Positions 9,756 to 22,988 of a DNA stretch of 64,000 nucleotides are shown one piece after another. The position numbers and the translations under genes were made by a program. The DNA lies in the NCBI RefSeq assembly GCF_003369915.1, contig NC_046676.1, forward strand, positions 23,064,001 through 23,128,000. The letters run 5' to 3'. The stretch's first letter is position 1. Each line of letters opens with the position of its first letter. The notes beneath the pieces are model-generated. The model was given only the letters and a program-made list of their open reading frames with translations, had not been told where the DNA came from and searched no databases. This DNA is from Drosophila miranda (taxonomy: Eukaryota; Arthropoda; Insecta; Diptera; Drosophilidae).

Positions 9756-12700
9756 CATCCTGGTGATCGAGGCCATCGATTACTTCCTGCAGCAGTCGGA
9801 TCATGCCCAGTCCATCGATCTGTGCATCTACCAGGCTTGCCTGATCAAACAGCTGGCCAACTACGGCATTGATCCTCGTCCCAGTCTGCAGTGCTTGCTT
9901 CGCGTATTGCTTGCGACTCGGGAGCATACGCGGAATCACTACCATGTGCTCTTGGTTCTGCTGGCGGAAGTGCTGCACGTCTTGTCCCCCTTCTACTTGG
10001 CCGACTTGCTGCGGATCATTGTCTTCGTGGTCGTGCAGGAGTGCTGTGGCCATGAATACATTCTGAACATGTGTCTGGATGGCATCATTCAGTGGATGTC
10101 TCAGACTGCATTCATACACGCCGAGGGGCTGGCTCTGGCTAACCAGATAGTGCAGCGTGTGCTCGACCTCCAACAGTCGGATGAGGGCGAGCGGATATCC
10201 ACCAAGCAACTGAAGCCGGCCCACATGCGCAACTATCATCCGGACATTGCGATTGCATTTGATCTGGCCAATCTTGTGGAGTCGTTCGATGCCTCCGAGA
10301 ATCAGGATGTTTTCGCCTTTGTCGACGCCCTAAATGTCAAGTCAAACACGGTCTTCTGCCAGCGCCTCCATCTCTTCTTGCGCGCCCTCTTTCTGTCCCG
10401 ACAACCGCCCGTTGACTGCTGGTTCAAGATCTACGAGGTGATTCTGCAGACCATTAAGGTAAACGAGGGCATCGCCTACGACTTCCTCATGACCTACATC
10501 TTCAAGCTGGCCCACGAGAACAATCCTGAGCTGCAACTGGAGTTGCTTCGAGGTCTGCCCCATTTTGCCGTATCCAAGGTGAGCTCTCAAATGAACATCA
10601 CTTGAATCTTCCACTGAAACATGTCCCGTTTTGCGAAGGACAACGTGCCCATGATTCTGAACACCATTCGAAATCTGTCCACCGAGAATGGTACCTTCTG
10701 TGTGGACCTGTATCTACGACTGTGGCGCGTGGAGTCGCGCACCTATTCCTTCCTGCTGAAGCAAGTGGCTCAACCGCTGCCGGAGGGCGATAAGCGCTGG
10801 GAGCTTCAAGTAGCCCGAGCACATGCCATGCGGGAAATCTGCCAGGAAAAGTAGCCCACAAATTTATACCGATCTTGTATCCTTTTTCTAATCTTATACC
10901 CATCTTTTGCAGGCCAACATTGCATGGATCGGAGCTGCTACCTCACCTTAGCAATACGTTAAACAGCTGCACCGATGAATCGGGGGATCTGGCTACGTCT
11001 CTGGCGTTGGATGCTCTTTATGCCTTGTGTGACAGCCACACTGTCAATATTGCTTCCACCTGGCACGCTCTGGGCAGCAAGTTTCGCGGCGAACAGCGTC
11101 CACAGACCCTTAGGTCTCTGTACCATTTCTTTGGCTTGGTTCCGCTGCTGCAGACACCCACACTGGAGTACGAGAAAGTTGCGGATGATGCCCTAGAGCA
11201 GCTGTGGCAGGCCATCAGTCGACCGGGAACAGATGCGGCACAGGTTCGCAATGCTCTGGCAGCCCTAAAGAGCTATGAGCCAGGAAGCACGCTCAACCTG
11301 CGGCACATTCCGGCTCAGTTTCGTTTTGAGATTGTCGGTGGAGCAGTGGGAGGACTTAGTGGCCGAGAGGTGGTGGATCTGCAGGAAGAGACCGTCCCCG
11401 GCGAGGTGTGGGTGCAGCTACTACAGAAGATTCGCCCGGAATGTGGAGATGCAGCAGCTGATCTGATTTCCCATCACATAAGCAACGAAATAAACGGCTT
11501 TCGGAGCGGAGTCTACCGCCTGCCCGAGGGCAAGCCGGAGCCACGCAAGCTAGTGGGTTTGTTCGGGACCCTCCCGCTCCGTGCAGTAACCAACTACATG
11601 GTGAGCCAGGCCCGCTTCGGAGACTACGTGTCAGAGCCCTATGCAGGGACCTTTCCCCTTAGGGCGCTGTCCAATAAATTTCCCAAGCCGATAACACCGC
11701 TCGATTGGAGCTGCTTGACGAGCTTCTTTCACCTATCCTTCGATGCAAGGAAGTACTGCATCATGATAGCCAAGAATCAGGCGTCGAGCTCAGGCACAGC
11801 GAAGCGTTTGCTAGAGAACTTCCTGGTAGAATTCGAGCCTAATTGCTTCGAGGAGGATCTGCTGTTACTGTTCTCACTGCTACCGGAGATCGCCAGCAAC
11901 GTGGGCCTTCAGATCATAAAGAACTTTGCCGAGAAAGTGGCTGTCTATTGCTTCAAAGAGTCACAGATAAACGACTTTGTCGAGGGTGAGTTTACACTTT
12001 TTATACCCGATACTCAAAATGAGTATTGGAGTATATTAGATTTTTGGTAAAAGTGGATGTGTGTAACGTCCAGAAGGAATCGTTTCCGACCCCATAAAGT
12101 ATATATATTCTTGATCAGCATCAATAACCGAGTCGATTGAGCCCTGTCTGTCTGTCCGTCCGTCCGTCTGTCCGTCCCCTTCAGCGCTTAGTGCTCAAAG
12201 ACTATAAGAGCTAGAGCAACGTTGTTTTGGATCCAGACAAAAATATTTCAAAACTTCGCCCCGCCCACTTCCGCCCCACAAAGGACGAAAATCTGTGGCA
12301 TCCACATTTTTAAAGATACGATAAAACCAAAAACGCAGAATCGTAGAGGATGACTATATGTTCTAGAGTGTAAAATCTCAACCAGATCGTATAATTATTA
12401 TAGCCAGAATCAAGAAAACAATTTCATTCTTTCTCGCTCTGTTTCATGTACGAAAATCTGGGGCATCCACAAATCTCAGAGACTATTAAGGCTAGAGTAA
12501 CCAAATTTGGTATCCGCACTTCTGTTAGATCTCACTATAAAACGTATATCTCAGAATTTCGCCCCACCCCTTCCGCCCCACAAAGGACGAAAATCTGTTG
12601 CATCCACAATATTGCAGATTCGAGAAAACTAAAAACGCAGAATCATAGATAATGACCATATCTATCAGATTGCTGAATCTGGATCAGATCGGATCATTTT

Positions 12701-13799
12701 TATACCCAAAAGGAACAAATCAATTTGCACTGGCTACGCAGCGCCCGACGTCACGCTCAGACTGATTTTCTGTCTCTCTCGCACGCACTCTTTGTCGTGT
12801 CGTTTAATATTAGCGGCGTCTGCCGGAGGAGAGCCATACTGACTAAGTATCGGGTATAACTGTAGAGTTGCGGTGTCCGCAGCAACTCACAACGTTCCCC
12901 CTCGTTTTTGCTTGCTTTTTGTCCAGGCGATGACCTTGTATCATCTTGTTTGCAGGATGCCTTTTTGAAAAGTTTTTGGACAGCGTCAAGTACATTTTCA
13001 CGGGAAAGTGCGACCTACCACCCGAAGTGTTGGATGTTTTCACACTGATTGTAGAGCGCTACATGGACTCGATGAATCTGGACTCGAGGCTGTTTGAGCG
13101 CTACACAGAGGTGGTGGCCGTTTTGCATCCGAATGCCATCGACGGGCTGACCACGCCCGCCAATTGGTGGGAGACGCCCATAGGCAAGCTAAAAAAGGCC
13201 ACCATCATCCGATGCTATCTGGTGCTGTATAACGAGAAGTTGCCCAACCCACTCAAATGGCTGACGCCCATTATTGATGCCTACGAGAAGCGCACGGAGG
13301 AGCGCTCCTTCTTCTATCGCCACTTGGCTGCCACTCTGTATGCCTTTGGAAGCGATGAACATGCCTGTAACTGGATCATGGAAATATTCCTGGAGATCCA
13401 GATGCTGCTGGCCGAGGCCTCCAACAAGGAGAAGGTTAACAGGGCACTCTATCTGCTGGACATCTTTGTTCTGGCCGTGGATGTGCTCTCCGACTGTGCC
13501 GTGCTGCTGGGCAGTGTCGATGTGGTGGCCACAGACGATAAGCAGCGACTCAATCTCTTTCCCGAGAGCTTGCAGTATCTGTGCGACCACATATTCTGGA
13601 AGGACCATGAAGCAAAGGTGAGTGAAGAAGACTCAAATATATGCCACTTTCTTGATCATTTTTGTATCGACTTTCAGGTCTATGAATTCCTATTTAATCT
13701 ATACAGCTCCATGCCGTCGGACTATGCAGACGTTCCCGGAACAAACCATACTTCGACCACAAAGGTGTCTGGACCAAATACGTAGGCCTGCGTAAATGA
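9756..13799 (+). CDS. FOCAD-like: FOCAD-like copy U4, exons A-D open, altered C-terminus
   Basis: Exons A 9756-10578, B 10639-10850, C 10913-11985, D 12956-13617, E 13678-13799. Exons A to D join in frame without stops under the GT-AG model (A/B intron 60 nt, B/C 62 nt, D/E 60 nt). Exon E has an in-frame 6-nt loss (Lys-His removed) and a 22-nt loss near 13735 ('gcagacg-ttcccgg'), which shifts the frame and replaces the normal end GVWTKYVGLRK with an unrelated tail stopping at 13783-13785. The ancestral TGA would be 13797-13799. The copy has no exon 1: its 5' side is the U3 exon E/intron 1 fusion. It would therefore be translated only as part of a read-through transcript or from an internal Met. 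An ATTAAA signal lies at 13939-13944. Confidence 0.75.
12002..12909. mobile_element. DINE-like element, intron of U4
   Basis: Intron 11986-12955 (970 nt). Short subtype without the 21-nt segment; single-C losses in both 'cgccccc' blocks. Confidence 0.8.
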
Positions 13800-14316
13800 A
13801 CACGACGAACACACCGCATTTAACACTCCAACCCACGCCTAAAGTGCAGTTACTGGTTAACGATCACCGAATACCGTCAATGTTAGTCATCTTTTGATAG
13901 CAAACGCATTCTTTGTTATTTATATGTGTTTAAAGAACATTAAATGAATTTTTGCGCACAGTATTTGAATTTAAATGTTTCCAGTGCGGTTATCGCACAA
14001 AAATACCATACGACAGCTCGATAGTATCGATAGTCAAACTTGAATTCGTCAGTATATAAATGGTATATTTTATAAATTAAACGATATATTTTAGTATATT
14101 TCTGAGGGTTGGACGTTATATTTTAACGATAAATCCGCGGTCACACTGATATCAATATTTTTAATATATTTATTAAAAAAAATGCAGATAAATTAAAAAA
14201 AGTGTAATTAAAACGTATTATCAGTGCGTGTCACGTGCTGCAATCCCGATCGGCTGTGAAGCAACCTTGAAGCTATTATACCACGGATACTGGGAGACTC
14301 GAGCAAAACGTAAACA
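13800..14316 (+). promoter_or_regulatory. 3' UTR of U4 and promoter of U5
   Basis: After U4's ancestral TGA comes a short 3' UTR with ATTAAA at 13939-13944, then an AT-rich promoter. Visible core elements: a DRE TATCGATA at 14025-14032; a TATA-type GTATATAAA at 14052-14060; an exact Ohler motif 6 TTTAGTATATTT at 14090-14101; and an exact Ohler motif 1 CGGTCACACTG at 14138-14148. The DRE/motif 1/motif 6 combination is typical of broadly expressed Drosophila genes. Exon 1 ATG follows at 14317. This promoter lacks one copy of the 7-nt 'cgatagt' duplication found next to the DRE in the other promoters. Confidence 0.8.
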
Positions 14317-17300
14317 ATGGACGATATCAAGCTGGCGAAGGTATGTATGTTTATGGCTTACTCAACTTCAATCAGTGTTGTTTGCTAAACAGTCATTGTA
14401 AGTTCGAGGACAGTAACATTGTCCAATCTAAATCCTGGACAAGAGTTGTGAGTCATGCAGCAATGCTTTTTTTGCTTCACCTTCTGCTCGGGCTATTCAA
14501 AATCGATGGTCAACCTGGGCGGGCATCAAAGGAAGGACCGGCACAGCACCAAGGGCTCTCTCCCTAATGCCGCAGGACACACAAATCATGTATATTAATA
14601 TATACCAGCATCCTGGTGATCGAGGCCATCGATTACTTCCTGCAGCAGTCGGATCATGCCCAGTCCATCGATCTGTGCATCTACCAGGCTTGCCTGATCA
14701 AACAGCTGGCCAACTACGGCATTGATCCTCGTCCCAGTCTGCAGTGCTTGCTTCGCGTATTGCTTGCGACTCGGGAGCATACGCGGAATCACTACCATGT
14801 GCTCTTGGTTCTGCTGGCGGAAGTGCTGCACGTCTTGTCCCCCTTCTACTTGGCCGACTTGCTGCGGATCATTGTCTTCGTGGTCGTGCAGGAGCGCTGT
14901 GGCCATGAATACATTCTGAACATGTGTCTGGATGGCATCATTCAGTGGATGTCTCAGACTGCATTCATACACGCCGAGGGGCTGGCTCTGGCTAACCAGA
15001 TAGTGCAGCGTGTGCTCGACCTCCAACAGTCGGATGGGGCGAGCGGATATCCACCAAGCAACTGAAGCCGGCCCACATGCGCAACTATCATCCGGACATT
15101 GCGATTGCATTTGATCTGGCCAATCTTGTGGAGTCGTTCGATGCCTCCGAGAATCAGGATGTTTTCGCCTTTGTCGACGCCCTAAATGTCAAGTCAAACA
15201 CGGTCTTCTGCCAGCGCCTCCATCTCTTCTTGCGCGCCCTCTTTCTGTCCCGACAACCGCCCGTTGACTGCTGGTTCAAGATCTACTAGGTGATTCTGCA
15301 GACCATTAAGGTAAACGAGGGCATCGCCTACGACTTCCTCATGACCTACATCTTCAAGCTGGCCCACGAGAACAATCCTGAGCTGCAACTGGAGTTGCTT
15401 CAAGGTCTGCCCCATTTTGCCGTATCCAAGGTGAGCTCTCAAATGAACATCACTTGAATCTTCCACTGAAACATGTCCCGTTTTGCGAAGGACAACGTGC
15501 CCATGATTCTGAACACCATTCGAATTTTGTCCACCGAGAATGGTACCTTCTGTGTGGACCTGTATCTACGACTGTGGCGCGTGGAGTCGAGCACCTATCC
15601 CTTCCTGCTGAAGCAAGTGGCTCAACCGCTGCAGGAGGGCGATAAGCGCTGGGAGCTTCAAGTAGCCCGAGCACATGCCATGCGGGAAATCTGCCAGGAA
15701 AAGTAGCCCACAAATTTATACCGATCTTGTATCCTTTTTCTAATCTTATACCCATCTTTTGCAGGCCAACATTGCATGGATCGGAGCTGCTACCTCACCT
15801 TAGCAATACGTTAAACAGCTGCACCGATGAATCGGGGGATCTGGCTACGTCTCTGGCGTTGGATGCTCTTTATGCCTTGTGTGACAGCCACACTGTCAAT
15901 ATTGCTTCCACCTGGCACGCTCTGGGCAGCAAGTTTCGCGGCGAACAGCGTCCACAGACCCTTAGGTCTCTGTACCATTTCTTTGGCTTGGTTCCGCTGC
16001 TGCAGACACCCACACTGGAGTACGAGAAAGTTGCGGATGATGCCCTAGAGCAGCTGTGGCAGGCCATCAGTCGACCGGGAACAGATGCGGCACAGGTTCG
16101 CAATGCTCTGGCAGCCCTAAAGAGCTATGAGCCAGGAAGCACGCTCAACCTGCAGCACATTCCGGCTCAGTTTCGTTTTGAGATTGTCGGTGGAGCAGTG
16201 GGAGGACTTAGTGGCCGAGAGGTGGTGAATCTGCAGAAAGAGACCGTCCCCGGCGAGGTGTGGGTGCAGCTACTACAGAAGATTCGCCCGGAATGTGGAG
16301 ATGCAGCAGCTGATCTGATTTCCCATCACATAAGCAACGAAATAAACGGCTTTCGGAGCGGAGTCTACCGCCTGCCCGAGGGCAAGCCGGAGCCACGCAA
16401 GCTAGTGGGTTTGTTCGGGACCAGCCCGCTCCGTGCAGTAACCAACTACATGGTGAGCCAGGCCCGCTTCGGAGACTACGTGTCAGAGCCCTATGCAGTG
16501 ACCTTTGCCCTCAGGGCGCTGTCCAATAAATTTCCCAAGCCGATACCACCGCTCGATTGGAGCTGCTTGACGAGCTTCTTTCACCTATCCTTCGATGCGA
16601 GGAAGTACTGCATCATGATAGCCAAGAATCAGGCGTCGAGCTCAGGCACAGCGAAGCGTTTGCTAGAGAACTTCCTGGTAGAATTCGAGCCTGATTGCTT
16701 CGAGGAGGATCTGCTGTTACTGTTCTCACTGCTACCGGAGATCGCCAGCAACGTGGGCCTTCAGATCATAAAGAACTTTGCCGAGAAAGTGGCTGTCTAT
16801 TGCTTCAAAGAGTCACAGATAAACGACTTTGTCGAGGGTGAGTTTACACTTTTTATACCCGATACTCAAAATGAGTATTGGAGTATATTAGATTTTTGGT
16901 AAAAGTGGATGTGTGTAACGTCCAGAAGGAATCGTTTCCGACCCCATAAAGTATATATATTCTTGATCAGCATCAATAACCGAGTCGATTGAGCCCTGTC
17001 TGTCTGTCCGTCCCCTTCAGCGCTTAGTGCTCAAAGACTATAAGAGCTAGAGCAACGTTGTTTTGGATCCAGACAAAAATATTTGAAAACTTCGCCCCGC
17101 CCACTTCCGCCCCACAAAGGGCGAAAATCTGTGGCATCCACATTTTTAAAGATACGATAAAACCAAAAACGCAGAATCGTAGAGGATGACTATATGTTCT
17201 AGAGTGTAAAATCTCAACCAGATCGTATAATTATTATAGCCAGAATCAAGAAAACAATTTCATTCTTTCTCGCTCTGTTTCATGTACGAAAATCTGGGGC

Positions 17301-18520
17301 ATCCACAAATCTCAGAGACTATTAAGGCTAGAGTAACCAAATTTGGTATCCGCACTTCTGTTAGATCTCACTATAAAACGTATATCTCAGAATTTCGCCC
17401 CACCCCCTTCCGCCCCCACAAAGGACGAAAATCTGTTGCATCCACAATATTGCAGATTCGAGAAAACTAAAAACGCAGAATCATAGATAATGACCATATC
17501 TATCAGATTGCTGAATCTGGATCAGATCGGATCATTTTTATACCCAAAAGGAACAAATCAATTTGCACTGGCAGACTGATTTTCTGTCTCTCTCGCACGC
17601 ACTCTTTGTCGTGTCGTTTAATATTAGCGGCATCTGCCGGAGGAGAGCCATACTGACTAAGTATCGGGTATAACTGTAGAGTTGCGGTGTCCGCAGCAAC
17701 TCACAACGTTCCCCCTCGTTTTTGCTTGCTTTTTGTCCAGGCGATGACCTTGTATCATCTTGTTTGCAGGATGCCTTTTTGAAAAGTTTTTGGACAGCGT
17801 CAAGTACATTTTCACGGGAAAGTGCGACCTACCACCCGAAGTGTTGGATGTTTTCACACTGATTGTAGAGCGCTACATGGACTCGATGAATCTGGACTCG
17901 AGGCTGTTTGAGCGCTACACAGAGGTGGTGGCCGTTTTGCATCCGAATGCCATCGACGGGCTGACCACGCCCGCCAATTGGTGGGAGACGCCCATAGGCA
18001 AGCTAAAAAAGGCCACCATCATCCGATGCTATCTGGTGCTGTATAACGAGAAGTTGCCCAACCCACTCAAATGGCTGACGCCCATTATTGATGCCTACGA
18101 GAAGCGCACGGAGGAGCGCTCCTTCTTCTATCGCCACTTGGCTGCCACTCTGTATGCCTTTGGAAGCGATGAACATGCCTGTAACTGGATCATGGAAATA
18201 TTCCTGGAGATCCAGATGCTGCTGGCCGAGGCCTCCAACAAGGAGAAGGTTAACAGGGCACTCTATCTGCTGGACATCTTTGTTCTGGCCGTGGATGTGC
18301 TCTCCGGCTGTGCCGTGCTGCTGGGCAGTGTCGATGTGGTGGCCACAGACGATAAGCAGCGACTCAATCTCTTTCCCGAGAGCTTGCAGTATCTGTGCGA
18401 CCACATATTCTGAAAGGACCATGAAGCAAAGGTGAGTGAAGAAGACTCAACTATATGCCACTTTCTTGATCATTTTTGTATCGACTTTCAGGTCTATGAA
18501 TTCCTATTTAATCTATATAT
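14317..18520 (+). pseudogene. FOCAD-like: FOCAD-like copy U5, with promoter and exon 1 but three lesions
   Basis: Exon 1 is 14317-14340 (MDDIKLAK, start context ACAATGG, donor GTATGT), with a candidate 5-nt microexon at 14393-14397. Exon A is 14609-15430, B 15491-15702, C 15765-16837, D 17770-18431, truncated E 18492-18520. Three independent breaks are visible: a 1-nt deletion in exon A near 15035 (gatgagggc to gatggggc), the TAG at 15287-15289 shared with U1 and U8, and TGG to TGA in exon D at 18411-18413, shared with U6 and U8. Exon C is fully open. The 3' end is fused to U6, so there is no normal stop or poly(A) signal until U7. Confidence 0.88.
16854..17723. mobile_element. DINE-like element, intron of U5 (24-nt deletion)
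   Basis: Intron 16838-17769 (932 nt, the shortest). A 24-nt loss at about 17572 ('gcactgg' joined to 'cagactg') is shared with U6, and the TCTGTCCGTC core is contracted. Confidence 0.8.
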
Positions 18521-18785
18521 GTATGTTTATGGCTTACTCAACTTCAATCAGTGTTGTTTGCTAAACAGTCATTGTAAGTTCGAGGACAGTAACATTGTCC
18601 AATCTAAATCCTGGACAAGAGTTGTGAGTCATGCAGCAATGCTTTTTTTTGCTTCACCTTCTGCTCGGGCTATTCAAAATCGATGGTCAACCTGGGCGGG
18701 CATCAAAGGAAGGACCGGCACAGCACCAAGGGCTCTCTCCCTAATGCCGCAGGACACACAAATCATGTATATTAATATATACCAG
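18492..18785 (+). other. Exon E / intron 1 fusion U5-U6
   Basis: Identical breakpoint, donor at 18521, acceptor before exon A at 18786, in-frame phase. The poly-T tract in intron 1 is one base longer here (8 T rather than 7), a marker shared with the U6-U7 and U8-U9 fusions. Confidence 0.75.
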
Positions 18786-21700
18786 CATCCTGGTGATCGA
18801 GGCCATCGATTACTTCCTGCAGCAGTCGGATCATGCCCAGTCCATCGATCTGTGCATCTACCAGGCTTGCCTGATCAAACAGCTGGCCAACTACGGCATT
18901 GATCCTCGTCCCAGTCTGCAGTGCTTGCTTCGCGTATTGCATGCGACTCGGGAGCATACGCGGAATCACTACCATGTGCTCTTGGTTCTGCTGGCGGAAG
19001 TGCTGCACGTCTTGTCCCCCTTCTACTTGGCCGACTTGCTGCGGATCATTGTCTTCGTGGTCGTGCAGGAGTGCTGTGGCCATGAATACATTCTGAACAT
19101 GTGTCTGGATGGCATCATTCAGTGGATGTCTCAGACTGCATTCATACACGCCGAGGGGCTGGCTCTGGCTAACCAGATAGTGCAGCGTGTGCTCCACCTC
19201 CAACAGTCGGATGAGGGCGAGCGGATATCCACCAAGCAACTGAAGCCGGCCCACATGCGCAACTATCATCCGGACATTGCGATTGCATTTGATCTGGCCA
19301 ATCTTGTGGAGTCGTTCGATGCCTCCGAGAATCAGGATGTTTTCGCCTTTGTCGACGCCCTAAATGTCAAGTCAAACACGGTCTTCTGCCAGCGCCTCCA
19401 TCTCTTCTTGCGCGCCCTCTTTCTGTCCCGACAACCGCCCGTTGACTGCTGGTTCAAGATCTACGTGGTGATTCTGCAGACCATTAAGGTAAACGAGGGC
19501 ATCGCCTACGACTTCCTCATGACCTACATCTTCAAGCTGGCCCACGAGAACAATCCTGAGCTGCAACTGGAGTTGCTTCGAGGTCTGCCCCATTTTGCCG
19601 TATCCAAGGTGAGCTCTCAAATGAACATCACTTGAATCTTCCACTGAAACATGTCCCGTTTTGCGAAGGACAACGTGCCCATGATTCTGAACACCATTCG
19701 AAATCTGTCCACCGAGAATGGTACCTTCTGTGTGGACCTGTATCTACGACTGTGGCGCGTGGAGTCGCGCACCTATCCCTTCCTGCTGAAGCAAGTGGCT
19801 CAACCGCTGCCGGAGGGCGATAAGCGCTGGGAGCTTCAAGTAGCCCGAGCACATGCCATGCGGGAAATCTGCCAGGAAAAGTAGCCCACAAATTTATACC
19901 GATCTTGTATCCTTTTTCTAATCTTATACCCATCTTTTGCAGGCCAACATTGCATGGATCGGAGCTGCTACCTCACCTTAGCAATACGTTAAACAGCTGC
20001 ACCGATGAATCGGGGGATCTGGCTACGTCTCTGGCGTTGGATGCTCTTTATGCCTTGTGTGACAGCCACACTGTCAATATTGCTTCCACCTGGCACGCTC
20101 TGGGCAGCAAGTTTCGCGGCGAACAGCGTCCACAGACCCTTAGGTCTCTGTACCATTTCTTTGGCTTGGTTCCGCTGCTGCAGACACCCACACTGGAGTA
20201 CGAGAAAGTTGCGGATGATGCCCTAGAGCAGCTGTGGCAGGCCATCAGTCGACCGGGAACAGATGCGGCACAGGTTCGCAATGCTCTGGCAGCCCTAAAG
20301 AGCTATGAGCCAGGAAGCACGCTCAACCTGCAGCACATTCCGGCTCAGTTTCGTTTTGAGATTGTCGGTGGAGCAGTGGGAGGACTTAGTGGCCGAGAGG
20401 TGGTGAATCTGCAGAAAGAGACCGTCCCCGGCGAGGTGTGGGTGCAGCTACTACAGAAGATTCGCCCGGAATGTGGAGATGCAGCAGCTGATCTGATTTC
20501 CCATCACATAAGCAACGAAATAAACGGCTTTCGGAGCGGAGTCTACCGCCTGCCCGAGGGCAAGCCGGAGCCACGCAAGCTAGTGGGTTTGTTCGGGACC
20601 CTCCCGCTCCGTGCAGTAACCAACTACATGGTGAGCCAGGCCCGCTTCGGAGACTACGTGTCAGAGCCCTATGCAGGGACCTTTCCCCTTAGGGCGCTGT
20701 CCAATAAATTTCCCAAGCCGATACCACCGCTCGATTGGAGCTGCTTGACGAGCTTCTTTCACCTATCCTTCGATGCAAGGAAGTACTGCATCATGATAGC
20801 CAAGAATCAGGCGTCGAGCTCAGGCACAGCGAAGCGTTTGCTAGAGAACTTCCTGGTAGAATTCGAGCCTAATTGCTTCGAGGAGGATCTGCTGTTACTG
20901 TTCTCACTGCTACCGGAGATCGCCAGCAACGTGGGCCTTCAGATCATAAAGAACTTTGCCGAGAAAGTGGCTGTCTATTGCTTCAAAGAGTCACAGATAA
21001 ACGACTTTGTCGAGGGTGAGTTTACACTTTTTATACCCGATACTCAAAATGAGTATTGGAGTATATTAGATTTTTGGTAAAAGTGGATGTGTGTAACGTC
21101 CAGAAGGAAACGTTTCCGACCCCATAAAGTATATATATTCTTGATCAGCATCAATAACCGAGTCGATTGAGCCCTGTCTGTCTGTCCGTCCGTCCGTCTG
21201 TCCGTCTGTCCGTCCCCTTCAGCGCTTAGTGCTCAAAGACTATAAGAGCTAGAGCAACGTTGTTTTGGATCCAGACAAAAATATTTCAAAACTTCGCCCC
21301 GCCCACTTCCGCCCCCACAAAGGACGAAAATCTGTGGCATCCACATTTTTAAAGATACGATAAAACCAAAAACGCAGAATCGTAGAGGATGACTATATGT
21401 TCTAGAGTGTAAAATCTCAACCAGATCGTATAATTATTATAGCCAGAATCAAGAAAACAATTTCATTCTTTCTCGCTCTGTTTCATGTACGAAAATCTGG
21501 GGCATCCACAAATCTCAGAGACTATTAAGGCTAGAGTAACCAAATTTGGTATCCGCACTTCTGTTAGATCTCACTATAAAACGTATATCTCAGAATTTCG
21601 CCCCACCCCCTTCCGCCCCCACAAAGGACGAAAATCTGTTGCATCCACAATATTGCAGATTCGAGAAAACTAAAAACGCAGAATCATAGATAATGACCAT

Positions 21701-22723
21701 ATCTATCAGATTGCTGAATCTGGATCAGATCGGATCATTTTTATACCCAAAAGGAACAAATCAATTTGCACTGGCAGACTGATTTTCTGTCTCTCTCGCA
21801 CGCACTCTTTGTCGTGTCGTTTAATATTAGCGGCATCTGCCGGAGGAGAGCCATACTGACTAAGTATCGGGTATAACTGTAGAGTTGCGGTGTCCGCAGC
21901 AACTCACAACGTTCCCCCTCGTTTTTGCTTGCTTTTTGTCCAGGCGATGACCTTGTATCATCTTGTTTGCAGGATGCCTTTTTGAAAAGTTTTTGGACAG
22001 CGTCAAGTACATTTTCACGGGAAAGTGCGACCTACCACCCGAAGTGTTGGATGTTTTCACACTGATTGTAGAGCGCTACATGGACTCGATGAATCTGGAC
22101 TCGAGGCTGTTTGAGCGCTACACAGAGGTGGTGGCCGTTTTGCATCCGAATGCCATCGACGGGCTGACCACGCCCGCCAATTGGTGGGAGACGCCCATAG
22201 GCAAGCTAAAAAAGGCCACCATCATCCGATGCTATCTGGTGCTGTATAACGAGAAGTTGCCCAACCCACTCAAATGGCTGACGCCCATTATTGATGCCTA
22301 CGAGAAGCGCACGGAGGAGCGCTCCTTCTTCTATCGCCACTTGGCTGCCACTCTGTATGCCTTTGGAAGCGATGAACATGCCTGTAACTGGATCATGGAA
22401 ATATTCCTGGAGATCCAGATGCTGCTGGCCGAGGCCTCCAACAAGGAGAAGGTTAACAGGGCACTCTATCTGCTGGACATCTTTGTTCTGGCCGTGGATG
22501 TGCTCTCCGGCTGTGCCGTGCTGCTGGGCAGTGTCGATGTGGTGGCCACAGACGATAAGCAGCGACTCAATCTCTTTCCCGAGAGCTTGCAGTATCTGTG
22601 CGACCACATATTCTGAAAGGACCATGAAGCAAAGGTGAGTGAAGAAGACTCAACTATATGCCACTTTCTTGATCATTTTTGTATCGACTTTCAGGTCTAT
22701 GAATTCCTATTTAATCTATATAT
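18786..22723 (+). pseudogene. FOCAD-like: FOCAD-like copy U6, nonsense in exon D
   Basis: Exons A 18786-19608, B 19669-19880, C 19943-21015, D 21973-22634, truncated E 22695-22723. Exons A, B and C are open and splice in frame. Exon D carries TGG to TGA at 22614-22616, the same nonsense change as in U5 and U8, which removes the last ~6 codons of D and all of E. It has no exon 1: the 5' side is the U5 exon E/intron 1 fusion. Marker residues are His for Leu in LLRVLHATRE, Val for Glu in KIYVVILQ (shared with U7, U9, U10) and a private Asp to His in VLHLQQ. The large intron has a 24-nt internal deletion shared with U5. Confidence 0.86.
21032..21926. mobile_element. DINE-like element, intron of U6 (24-nt deletion)
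   Basis: Intron 21016-21972 (957 nt). Same 24-nt loss as U5, at about 21775, but with a longer TCTGTCCGTC core. Confidence 0.8.
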
Positions 22724-22988
22724 GTATGTTTATGGCTTACTCAACTTCAATCAGTGTTGTTTGCTAAACAGTCATTGTAAGTTCGAGGACAGTAACATTG
22801 TCCAATCTAAATCCTGGACAAGAGTTGTGAGTCATGCAGCAATGCTTTTTTTTGCTTCACCTTCTGCTCGGGCTATTCAAAATCGATGGTCAACCTGGGC
22901 GGGCATCAAAGGAAGGACCGGCACAGCACCAAGGGCTCTCTCCCTAATGCCGCAGGACACACAAATCATGTATATTAATATATACCAG
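22695..22988 (+). other. Exon E / intron 1 fusion U6-U7
   Basis: Identical breakpoint, donor at 22724, acceptor before 22989, in-frame phase. It shares the 8-T tract with the U5-U6 and U8-U9 fusions. Confidence 0.75.
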
